Source of the DNA: Verrucomicrobiia bacterium | GTDB taxonomy: Bacteria; Verrucomicrobiota; Verrucomicrobiia; Limisphaerales; JAUIHU01 | Direction: 5' to 3' | Length of the DNA: 11,038 nt | NCBI GenBank assembly: GCA_030432175.1 | Contig: JAUIHU010000087.1 | Span: forward strand, 1 to 11,038 | In this document: in pieces, positions 1 through 7,308 of the stretch | How positions within the stretch are numbered: the stretch's first letter is position 1 | Layout: each line of letters opens with the position of its first letter | Program-made: the position numbers and the translations under genes | The notes under the pieces: generated by a model | Databases searched by the model: none | Told to the model about the DNA's origin: nothing | The model's input: the letters and a program-made list of their open reading frames with translations, nothing else

Positions 1-831
1 AATCGGAAAGTAAGGGCTCTCCATCTGGCCAGTCAGCGTTTTCTTCAGATCCTGGCTGGACCCTTCATATCCCAAGACCCGAATGCGATTCCTTGGATTA
101 TATGCTGGCTCGAAAAATGGAAACCCCTGAATGTGATCCCAGTGCGTATGGGAAATCAACAAGGTCAATGCCAGTGGTGATCCACCGCATTCTCTTAGCA
201 GAGCGGACCCTAAGGGTCGGATCCCTGTCCCGGCATCCAGGATGATGATTTCATCGCCATATCTAAATTCGACGCAAGACGTATTGCCTCCATAGAACGA
301 AGTTTCAGATCCAGGAGTCGGAATTGAGCCTCTAACGCCCCAGAATTGAAAACTGGCTGATTTGATGGTCTCAGAAGATAAGTAGTCAGGAGTTTTGACT
401 TGAATGGTGTCTGGAACTTGCGAGTCGATTTTGTCAGAACCTTTTTCAGCAGAATCCCGATTTCTCCCGGTTTTGGTAATCCCTGCCAAAGCTTCCAGCA
501 ACTCAGATTCGAGAAAAGGTTTAACCAAATAAGCATTAGCTCCAGCTTCCAGAGCGCTTTTACGATCGGCTTGAAAATCTCTACCGCTCGTAATCAGAAT
601 TCTGCAATCGAACAATTCTGCGTCTTGTCGGATTGTTCGGCAAAATTGAAATCCATTGGCTTTCGGCATCATTAGATCGCAAATAGCGACATTGGGATGG
701 ATTTTCTGCGCTAATTGAATGCCTTCCTCCCCGTTGGATGCACAATGAACCTCCCATTCATGGAATCTCAGAATTTCTGAAATCAATTCCAGAAATTCAG
801 GTTCATCATCTATGATTAAAACGCGCTTCAT
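1..831 (-). CDS. Response regulator: receiver domain fused to MBL-fold hydrolase (3' end outside window)
   Basis: The gene is cut by the left edge; 277 residues are visible. Residues 1-118 form a complete CheY-like receiver: acidic pair Asp8/Asp9, phosphoacceptor Asp52 in CDLMMP, Thr81 and Lys104 in VKPF. A polar linker of about 40 residues follows. From residue 160 an MBL fold begins with FWGVRGSIPTPG, then GGNTSC, LDAGTG and the metal-binding motif HTHWDH (His228, His230, Asp232, His233). This pattern resembles the COG1235/PhnP and cyclic-phosphodiesterase-like branch; the rest of the domain lies outside. By inference, phosphorylation of Asp52 by a histidine kinase controls the hydrolase, whose substrate is unknown. 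The ATG at 831 is supported by an AGGGA ribosome site 7 bases upstream and by the receiver starting at residue 3. The gene diverges from glyS. The domain calls are firm; the activity is not. Confidence 0.9.
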   Translation of the reverse strand, partial: MKRVLIIDDEPEFLELISEILRFHEWEVHCASNGEEGIQLAQKIHPNVAICDLMMPKANGFQFCRTIRQDAELFDCRILITSGRDFQADRKSALEAGANAYLVKPFLESELLEALAGITKTGRNRDSAEKGSDKIDSQVPDTIQVKTPDYLSSETIKSASFQFWGVRGSIPTPGSETSFYGGNTSCVEFRYGDEIIILDAGTGIRPLGSALLRECGGSPLALTLLISHTHWDHIQGFPFFEPAYNPRNRIRVLGYEGSSQDLKKTLTGQMESPYFPI

Positions 832-973
832 TGCCCTGTCCCTGCAACCCTGACCATTATTATCAGCTCAACTTTTTAATTCTGCATGCGACTTTGGCTG
901 AGCCGCTACAGAATTGCATCACACACACATTCCAATAACAATCTTTCAACCGGAGGATTATTTACCCGTCGAC

Positions 974-1002
974 TTGACATCGTGCCCGGTGATTTTAAGA
1001 AT
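974..1002 (+). promoter_or_regulatory. Candidate sigma70-type promoter for glyS
   Basis: A perfect TTGACA -35 hexamer (974-979) is followed after 17 bases by AAGAAT (997-1002), which matches four of six bases of the -10 consensus. A start site about 7 bases further on would lie only about 5 bases before the glyS ATG, giving a nearly leaderless mRNA. That fits the missing Shine-Dalgarno sequence. The -10 match is modest, so this is a suggestion only. The rest of the 832-1013 divergent region shows no riboswitch or T-box-like structure that I can recognise. Confidence 0.3.
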
Positions 1003-1013
1003 GCGGTCAAATT

Positions 1014-2627
1014 ATGGCGAATTCCAAATCGATAGAGCAAATGGAAAAAATAGTTTCCCTCTGCAAACGCAGGGGGTTCATTTTTCAATCATCTGAAATC
1101 TACGGGGGCATCAATGGTTTCTGGGATTATGGTCCGTTGGGCGCAGAACTGAAGCGAAATATCAAAGACCAATGGTGGCGCAGCATGACTTCCGACCGGG
1201 ATGACGTGGTTGGATTGGATGCAACCATCATCATGAGCCCTAAAGTTTGGGAGGCAAGCGGGCACACCAAGACGTTTAGTGATCCGATGGTAGATTGCCT
1301 GCTTAGCAAAAAACGTTACCGTGCTGACCAGATCGAACCGCAGAGTGGAATCGCCTATTTTTATGATGGAGCCAAAGACACAGAATCTGGAAAGACCATT
1401 GATGAGCCTTATTCTGTGCTGTTACCGGCCGGGAAACCGCCAGAAAGCGCTCGAAAAACCGCTCGCCAGTTTTATGGAATGAGAGGGGCTTCGGAGAATG
1501 CTGAGTTACTCGGAGAACGCTCTGAAAAAGTAGAGAACACAACTCGGTACAATCCGGAGAACGGCAGTCTGTTTACTGAACCGAGACCTTTTAATCTCAT
1601 GTTCAAGACATTTGTCGGTCCGCTCCAGGATGAAAACAGTGTTGCCTACCTGCGCCCGGAGACAGCTCAAGCCATTTTTGCTCAATTCAAAAATGTTTTG
1701 GAAGTATCCAGGCAGAAAGTACCGTTTGGAATTTGTCAGATTGGGAAAGCATTCCGAAATGAGGTCAATCCGCGTAACTTTACATTCCGATCCCGGGAAT
1801 TCGAACAGATGGAATTGGAATTCTTCATCAAGCCGGATGATGTCCTTCCAGAAGCTCCAGCAGAAACCGGCGAGGTTGCACCGCCTCAACCTCATTGGGG
1901 TTGGGAAAAGTGGCATCAATACTGGGTGGATCAACGCCTGGCCTGGTATGAAAGCATCGGATTGAGCCGGGAACGCTTGGAACTTTACTGGCAACCGGAA
2001 GAGGAACTGGCGCACTATGCCCGCGCGACAGTGGATATTCTCTATCAATTTCCTTTCGGACCTCAGGAGCTGGAAGGGATCGCTGCCCGAGGTAATTTCG
2101 ATTTGACCCAGCACCACGAACACAGTGGTAAGTCGATGGAATACTTCGATGAGGAGACCAAAAGTAAATTCATTCCTCACGTCATCGAGCCCAGCGCCGG
2201 GGTGGATCGATTGGCGTTGGCTTTGATCTGTGACGCCTATGCGGAAGAAGAGGTCACAGATGATAAAGGAAAAACAGAAACCCGAGTTGCGTTGAAATTC
2301 CATCCACGTATCGCGCCGATCAAAGTTGCTGTCTTTCCGTTGTTAAAAAACAAACCCGAACTGGTCGCCAAAGCCAAAGAAGTTCAAGCGCTGTTGCGGC
2401 CCTGGATGAATGTCGCTTACGACGAAGCTGGCGCGATCGGTCGTCGTTACCGTCGACAGGACGAAATCGGCACTCCTTTCTGCGTGACCATTGACTTTGA
2501 TACGATTGGCAAAGGAGAAGACACTTCCCTGGAAGGAACCGTGACGCTCCGGGACCGTGATTCCATGAAACAGGAGCGGGTCTCGATTGAAGAACTCAGC
2601 CATTTGTTGCTGAAAAAAATCAGATAA
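1014..2627 (+). CDS. glyS: Glycyl-tRNA synthetase, single-chain (alpha2) class II type
   Basis: This cytoplasmic enzyme charges tRNA-Gly with glycine using ATP, and is a homodimer in its family. All class II signatures are visible. The motif 1 region is GINGFWDYGPLGAELK (residues 32-47). The glycine-enzyme block RPETAQAIFAQFKNV is at 214-228. Motif 2 is GKAFRNEVNPRNFTFR (244-259, with Arg248), followed by REFEQMELEFF. Motif 3 is EPSAGVDRLALAL (392-404, with Arg399). The anticodon-binding domain begins near residue 432 (RIAPIKVAVFPL) and contains IGRRYRRQDEIGTPF and VTLRDRDSM. At 537 residues it is slightly longer than the roughly 506-residue Thermus enzyme. The extra length includes a segment between motifs 1 and 2 and a Pro/Ala/Glu-rich loop near 278-294. 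An in-frame stop at 996-998 leaves the ATG at 1014 as the first start, although no clear Shine-Dalgarno sequence precedes it. The alpha2beta2 (glyQ/glyS) type is excluded because both catalytic and anticodon domains are in one chain of the dimeric family. Confidence 0.97.
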   Translation: MANSKSIEQMEKIVSLCKRRGFIFQSSEIYGGINGFWDYGPLGAELKRNIKDQWWRSMTSDRDDVVGLDATIIMSPKVWEASGHTKTFSDPMVDCLLSKKRYRADQIEPQSGIAYFYDGAKDTESGKTIDEPYSVLLPAGKPPESARKTARQFYGMRGASENAELLGERSEKVENTTRYNPENGSLFTEPRPFNLMFKTFVGPLQDENSVAYLRPETAQAIFAQFKNVLEVSRQKVPFGICQIGKAFRNEVNPRNFTFRSREFEQMELEFFIKPDDVLPEAPAETGEVAPPQPHWGWEKWHQYWVDQRLAWYESIGLSRERLELYWQPEEELAHYARATVDILYQFPFGPQELEGIAARGNFDLTQHHEHSGKSMEYFDEETKSKFIPHVIEPSAGVDRLALALICDAYAEEEVTDDKGKTETRVALKFHPRIAPIKVAVFPLLKNKPELVAKAKEVQALLRPWMNVAYDEAGAIGRRYRRQDEIGTPFCVTIDFDTIGKGEDTSLEGTVTLRDRDSMKQERVSIEELSHLLLKKIR

Positions 2628-2648
2628 ACCGTTCTCAAAAATACTCAT

Positions 2649-2679
2649 TGCTTCGCTGAAGCAGGGCATTCGGGAATGC
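2649..2679 (+). repeat. Two tandem perfect inverted repeats after glyS
   Basis: The first hairpin spans 2649-2663, with TGCTTC and GAAGCA arms around a 3-base loop. The second spans 2666-2679, with GCATTC and GAATGC arms around two bases, so in RNA probably 5 pairs with a 4-base loop. Only two bases separate them. They lie 22 bases past the glyS stop and about 54 bases before the next start. No T-run follows either arm, so this is not a classical intrinsic terminator. It could mark an mRNA 3' end, a transcript-stability element or a protein-binding site. Confidence 0.5.
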
Positions 2680-2732
2680 GTCAGAACAAGTAATCGCTCA
2701 AGTTATTAAGTAAGAAAACAGTCAGTTATCTA

Positions 2733-5700
2733 ATGAAGAGTATTTACAAAATCATTTCCGGAGTCCTGCTGGGGCTAGGCAGCGTGTCTGCCCATTCAGC
2801 GCCAGCTCCTGCTCCGCTTCAACTGGAGGAAGAGAACCACATCGCCATCATTGGATCCGCCCTGGCGGACCGATTTCAACTGGATGGCTGGTTCGAAGCT
2901 TATTTCCAGGCACAGTTTCCTCAATCCCGTTTGAGTTTCAGAAACCTGGCGGCTTCAGGAGACGAAGTCAGCATTCGACATCGATCCCAGGATTTTGGAA
3001 CCCCTGAAGAATGGCTTTCGCTTGCTGAAGCGGATCTTATTTTTGCCTTCTTTGGATTCAATGAATCCTTTGCCGGGGAATCCGGACTCAATCAATTCAA
3101 ATCAGATCTGGCCGAATGGATCGACCGGAAGCGAGCTGACAATTACTCAGGCGATGGAGCGCCCCAGCTGGTTTTGTTTTCTCCCATAGCCAACGAAAGA
3201 ACTCGTGATCCGAATTTTGCTGATCCGAGCGAAAACAATGCGCGCATTGAGCTTTACACCAACGCCATGCGTGAAGTTGCCGAAGCTAAAGAGGTATTGT
3301 TCCTGGACTTGTTTCATCCCAGCCTGGAAATGTTTGAAGCTGCTGCGCGCGCTGGAAAAAATCTGACCATCAACGGGATTCATCTCACCGAAGAAGGAAA
3401 CCGGGAACTGCCTCGATTCATTATTCAGAGTCTGCTGAAATTGGATCCAGTCAAAGAACCTGGCAATGAACTTAGATTAGCCGTTCGGGAGAAAAACAGG
3501 CAATGGAGGGATCGATATCGCACGATTGACGGCTATAATGTTTATGGAGGACGCTCTCGACTCAGTTATACCTCAGGTCCGAATGGGCCTCGCATCAGTA
3601 ACTATGAGGTGATGCAGGAGGAAATGTCTCAGCGCGATGTTCTGACCGCCAACCGCGATAAAAATATTTGGAGAGTGGCGCAGGGAGAACCGTGGTTTAT
3701 TGATGATTCAAATCTGCCAGATGTAACCCAGGTTCTCACCAACAAACAAGGCCCGAAAGAGGATGGTGGTTTTCAGTTCCTGAGTGGAGAGGAGGCGATT
3801 GAGAGAATGACTCCTCATTCGGGAATGAAAATTGAACTCTTTGCGGATGAAGCGCAATTCCCGGATTTAATTAACCCGGTTCAAATGGCTTGGGATACTC
3901 AAGGTCGACTCTGGGTCGCTGTCTGGCCAAATTATCCGGAACGTACGCCGACAAGCGTGAAAGGAGACAGCTTGTTGATTTTCGAAGACACGGATGGCGA
4001 TGGTAAAGCAGACAAGCAGACTGTCTTTATTGACGACTTGAATGGTCCAACCGGCTTCCAGTTCTACAAAGATGGTGTGTTACTGGTCCAGGCTCCAGAT
4101 CTCTGGTACATCCGCGATACGGATGGAGACGGGCGCGGTGATGATATTCAACGAGTCCTGATGGGACTGGACTCAGCTGATTCGCACCACACCGCCAATG
4201 CTCTTTGCCTGGATCCGGGTGGCGCTGTGTATCTTAGCGATGGGGTCTTTCACCGAACACAAATTGAAACCGCACAGGGAGTGGTTCGTAACAATGATGC
4301 GGCAATTTATCGATTTGAACCTTCAACTGGACGTTTTGAAACCTATGCCGCTTATGGTTTTGCCAATCCGCATGGGCGTGTCTTTGATTATTGGGGAAAT
4401 GATCTGATCACCGACGCAACCGGAAACAACACTTACTTCGGCGCAGCCATGAGCGGTAAGTTGGATTATCCAATGAAACACGGTGGAATGCGCCAGTTTT
4501 GGGACCGCCCCAGTCGTCCGTGCCCTGGAACAGGTATTCTCACCAGCCGACACTTTCCAGAGGAATTTCAAGGGAATTTCCTGAATATCAATGTCATCGG
4601 ATTTCAGGGCATTTTTCGGGTTGGTGTTGAAGAGGAAGGCTCCGGTTTAGTCGGTGAAACTCTGGAGCATATTGTGTTTTCTGAAGATCCGAACTTCCGC
4701 CCGATCGCTCTAAGCATGGGACCTGACGGGGCTTTGTACTTTCTGGATTGGCACAACCCGATCATCGGACACATGCAACATCACCTGAGAGATCCTAACC
4801 GCGATAATCAACACGGTCGAATTTACCGAGTGACTTATGAAGGACGCCCACTGATGGAACCTCGCCAGATCCATGGAAGCCCCATTCCAGAGCTCCTGGA
4901 TTTGTTGAAGGAACCCGAAAACTGGCTGCGTGAGTTGGCAAAAATTGAACTGGATCAGCGAGATCCGGGACAAGTGGTTAAAGCTTTGAAATCGTGGATC
5001 GAGCGACTGGATTCATCTGATGCGAATTATGAACACCACATGATGGAAGCATTATGGGTCCACCAGTGGCTGAATCAGGTCAATCCACAGTTGTTGGATC
5101 GCATGTTAAAATCACCCGAACCGCGTGCTCGTGCAGCGGCTGCAAGAGTACTCTGTTATTGGCGGGATCGTGTGGATGGTTCTTTGGAGCGTTTTTACGA
5201 ATTAGCTAAAGACTCACATCCAAGAGTTCGACTGGAAGCGGTCCGTGGCGCGAGTTTTTATAATGATCCGAAAGCCGTTGCAATTGCTTTGGAAATACTG
5301 AAGCAGCCGTTGGATTATTATTTGGAGTACACATTGGGTGAAACCATGAGGCAACTGGCTCCATTGTCTCGCGATGCTATCGCCGAAGGGGGTGATTTTT
5401 TAAAGGAAAACCCTAAAGGTATTCAGTACTTGGTGGGTAGGGTCGGTCCTAAAGAATTACTTCTATTGCCAAGGACAGCAGCTGTACTGGAAGCCATTTT
5501 GTATCAGGACGGAATCAGCGTTCAGCAAAAAAACATGGCGCTTGGGGAATTGGCTGAAATTCAGGGTCAGACATCCACAGCAGCTCTGTATGATTTGTTA
5601 AGTCAGGAAGGACTTTCAGCAATCATCCGGAAAGGGCTGGCAGCATTGCTTCCCTGGCAGAGCGCTGACGAATTGAATGAATCAATCGGAGCCCCAGAAC

Positions 5701-7175
5701 TCCAGGAACTTGCCATGCAGGATAAAGTTCCAGCCGTCAGAAAAGCTGCATGGGCAGCGTTGGCGGGCGCCATGGATGGGTTTGAGTTTTGGGATGCGGT
5801 GGAGAATGATCTCGGTTTGTTGAACGAAGCAGTGGCAGGCATTGAGATGATTCCTGATGCAGCCTTGAGAAATACAGCACACTCATTGGTCGAGCCGCTG
5901 GCTTTGGGAAATCATCCTTTGATTGAAAGATTGGGAGACGGGCCTTCCGCGCCAAAAGCGAGATTTATCCGAATTGAGTTACCCAGAAGAGGAACGCTCA
6001 CATTGGCTGAAGTTGAGGTCATGAGCGGTGGATCCAATGTTGCGTTGAATGCCGAAGCGACACAGTCTTCCACCGCCTATGGCGGCGCGGCATCTCGTGC
6101 TGTAGATGGAGGAACCAGCGGATCTTACGGATCCAACAGTCAGACCCACACCTCTGAAAACCAGGATAATCCATGGTGGGAAGTGGATTTAGGGAAAGAG
6201 TTTCCGGTTGAAACCGTAAGAATCTGGAATCGCACCGACGGTAACCTGGGGCAGCGATTAGAAGGGTTTACGCTGTTAGCTTTGGATCTGGGACGGCGTG
6301 AGTTGTTTCGTAAATCAGATTTACCGGCGCCAAGAGAAAGTCTGGAAATTGAACTGGGATCGGATCCGAAAGGAACCCTTCAGCGCGCCGCTATCGGAGC
6401 TTTGGCGTCCATGACTGAGGCAGAAGCGTTGACATTCAGCCTTTTGGCAGAACTGATTGAGAAGAGGGAGGAAGTTCCAACAGCCGTTCAAGCGATCAAG
6501 GGACTACGGCGGAGCGCGTGGAATCAGGAATCCGCAGCCAGGGCGTTGGAAGGGTTATTGAAGTGGCTGGGAGCCGTGCCAAGTGCGGGACGTACTTCTT
6601 TGGATTATGTGGAAACGGCTCAACTCGCTACCGATCTGGCAGGCATTGTCCCTGAGAATCTGGCTGATTTCGCTACGAAACGTTTGAAGGAACTGCGAGT
6701 GCCGGTGTTTGTGATTCGTACCGTTCGCGAGCAAATGCGTTACGACATTCCCCGAATCGTGGTTGAAGTAGGTAAAACTTTTGAAATCATTTTGAAAAAC
6801 GACGATTTCATGCCCCATAACCTGGTCATTGTTCAACCAGATTCGAGGAATGATGTCGGACTCGCAGCCGCAGTGATGAAACCAGATCAAATCGACGATC
6901 AGGGGCGACCATTCATTCCTCAATCGCAACTGGATAAAATCCTGGCCGCTACACCTTTGCTGGAAGCTGGAGAAGAAGCCCGACTCCAACTCGTCGCTCC
7001 GGAAATGAAAGGCGATTACGAATATGTCTGTACTTTCCCAGGACACCACACCCTGATGTGGGGGTGGCTGATTGTGACGGATGATGTGGACGCCTATCTG
7101 GCAGCCAACCCCAAACCTCGCCCGACCAGTCCTACTGCGACCTTGGCTCCGGCAGAAGATCATAGCGCACACTGA
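2733..7175 (+). CDS. Giant exported PVC-type dehydrogenase-like protein with SGNH, beta-propeller, HEAT, discoidin and azurin domains
   Basis: The 1480-residue product begins with a Sec signal peptide (Lys-containing n-region, hydrophobic core, likely cleavage near VSA/HSA at 20-23). It should therefore act in the periplasm or outside the cell. Residues about 35-240 are an SGNH/GDSL-like domain with Gly76, Asn110 (FGFNES) and NGIHLTEEG at 214-222. Residues about 358-705 are a beta-propeller of the PVC 'membrane-bound dehydrogenase' family. It shows two DTDGDG calcium-type loops (419-424, 462-467), SHHTAN, ANPHG, RPCPGTG and the family end signature LRDPNRDNQHGRIYRV. Residues about 711-1070 are HEAT-like helices, about 1076-1208 a discoidin (F5/8 type C) domain, and about 1212-1320 further helices. 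Residues about 1323-1458 are an azurin-like cupredoxin with ligands His1362 (MPHN), Cys1433, His1438 and Met1442 (CTFPGHHTLM). No CxxCH haem motif occurs. By inference it is an oxidoreductase for a sugar or alcohol that passes electrons to its own copper domain; the substrate is unknown. No Shine-Dalgarno precedes the ATG, but the signal peptide supports this start. Confidence 0.92.
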   Translation: MKSIYKIISGVLLGLGSVSAHSAPAPAPLQLEEENHIAIIGSALADRFQLDGWFEAYFQAQFPQSRLSFRNLAASGDEVSIRHRSQDFGTPEEWLSLAEADLIFAFFGFNESFAGESGLNQFKSDLAEWIDRKRADNYSGDGAPQLVLFSPIANERTRDPNFADPSENNARIELYTNAMREVAEAKEVLFLDLFHPSLEMFEAAARAGKNLTINGIHLTEEGNRELPRFIIQSLLKLDPVKEPGNELRLAVREKNRQWRDRYRTIDGYNVYGGRSRLSYTSGPNGPRISNYEVMQEEMSQRDVLTANRDKNIWRVAQGEPWFIDDSNLPDVTQVLTNKQGPKEDGGFQFLSGEEAIERMTPHSGMKIELFADEAQFPDLINPVQMAWDTQGRLWVAVWPNYPERTPTSVKGDSLLIFEDTDGDGKADKQTVFIDDLNGPTGFQFYKDGVLLVQAPDLWYIRDTDGDGRGDDIQRVLMGLDSADSHHTANALCLDPGGAVYLSDGVFHRTQIETAQGVVRNNDAAIYRFEPSTGRFETYAAYGFANPHGRVFDYWGNDLITDATGNNTYFGAAMSGKLDYPMKHGGMRQFWDRPSRPCPGTGILTSRHFPEEFQGNFLNINVIGFQGIFRVGVEEEGSGLVGETLEHIVFSEDPNFRPIALSMGPDGALYFLDWHNPIIGHMQHHLRDPNRDNQHGRIYRVTYEGRPLMEPRQIHGSPIPELLDLLKEPENWLRELAKIELDQRDPGQVVKALKSWIERLDSSDANYEHHMMEALWVHQWLNQVNPQLLDRMLKSPEPRARAAAARVLCYWRDRVDGSLERFYELAKDSHPRVRLEAVRGASFYNDPKAVAIALEILKQPLDYYLEYTLGETMRQLAPLSRDAIAEGGDFLKENPKGIQYLVGRVGPKELLLLPRTAAVLEAILYQDGISVQQKNMALGELAEIQGQTSTAALYDLLSQEGLSAIIRKGLAALLPWQSADELNESIGAPELQELAMQDKVPAVRKAAWAALAGAMDGFEFWDAVENDLGLLNEAVAGIEMIPDAALRNTAHSLVEPLALGNHPLIERLGDGPSAPKARFIRIELPRRGTLTLAEVEVMSGGSNVALNAEATQSSTAYGGAASRAVDGGTSGSYGSNSQTHTSENQDNPWWEVDLGKEFPVETVRIWNRTDGNLGQRLEGFTLLALDLGRRELFRKSDLPAPRESLEIELGSDPKGTLQRAAIGALASMTEAEALTFSLLAELIEKREEVPTAVQAIKGLRRSAWNQESAARALEGLLKWLGAVPSAGRTSLDYVETAQLATDLAGIVPENLADFATKRLKELRVPVFVIRTVREQMRYDIPRIVVEVGKTFEIILKNDDFMPHNLVIVQPDSRNDVGLAAAVMKPDQIDDQGRPFIPQSQLDKILAATPLLEAGEEARLQLVAPEMKGDYEYVCTFPGHHTLMWGWLIVTDDVDAYLAANPKPRPTSPTATLAPAEDHSAH

Positions 7176-7211
7176 GCCAGGCCAATTAAGCCAACTCTCT
7201 AAAAGACAGTC

Positions 7212-7252
7212 AAAAGAATGGCTCTTTCCATTTACGAAAGGGCCATTTTTTT
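7212..7252 (+). terminator. Strong intrinsic terminator after the giant protein gene
   Basis: A 12-pair stem (7217-7228 with 7236-7247, including one T-G wobble) closes a 7-base loop, CATTTAC. It is followed directly by seven Ts (7246-7252, the first two within the stem). The stretch of As at 7212-7215 can pair with the T-run, so the element could also act on the minus strand. It lies 37 bases past the stop at 7175 and separates this gene from the downstream MBL gene, implying a new promoter in 7253-7308. I could not identify that promoter with confidence; TTTAAT at 7268-7273 is a possible -10. Confidence 0.92.
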
Positions 7253-7308
7253 GTAGATTAGCTCTGGTTTAATTGATCAACGGTTCATTCAACCTGAGAA
7301 TACAGAAT

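Noticed and set aside
210..536. A 108-codon minus-strand frame inside the response regulator gene
   Set aside because: The receiver-MBL frame runs through the whole region with conserved motifs on both sides; this frame is out of register with it.
859..864. GATAAT on the minus strand as the -10 box of the response regulator gene
   Set aside because: No acceptable -35 hexamer is present at 16 to 18 bases spacing (ATGCAG or TGCAGA), so I could not support a promoter call.
917..929. A short CA dinucleotide run in the divergent intergenic region
   Set aside because: It is only about five units long and within chance expectation; there is no sign of a phase-variation role.
1506..2303. A 265-codon open frame on the minus strand inside glyS
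   Set aside because: It lies wholly within a gene with unmistakable synthetase motifs and shows no domain pattern of its own, so it is a shadow frame.
3987..4130. The two DTDGDG motifs as a dockerin or cellulosome module
   Set aside because: They lie about 43 residues apart within propeller strands and match the calcium-type loops usual in this propeller family; dockerin helices are absent.
6555..7172. A 205-codon minus-strand frame opposite the azurin domain
   Set aside because: It is antisense to a well-supported cupredoxin coding region, with no recognisable motif or start signal.
7273..7308. A 12-codon N-terminal extension of the MBL gene starting at TTG 7273
   Set aside because: The fold begins at MKLVFLG from the ATG at 7309. 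The extension has no homologous-looking content and would start only 21 bases after the terminator T-run.
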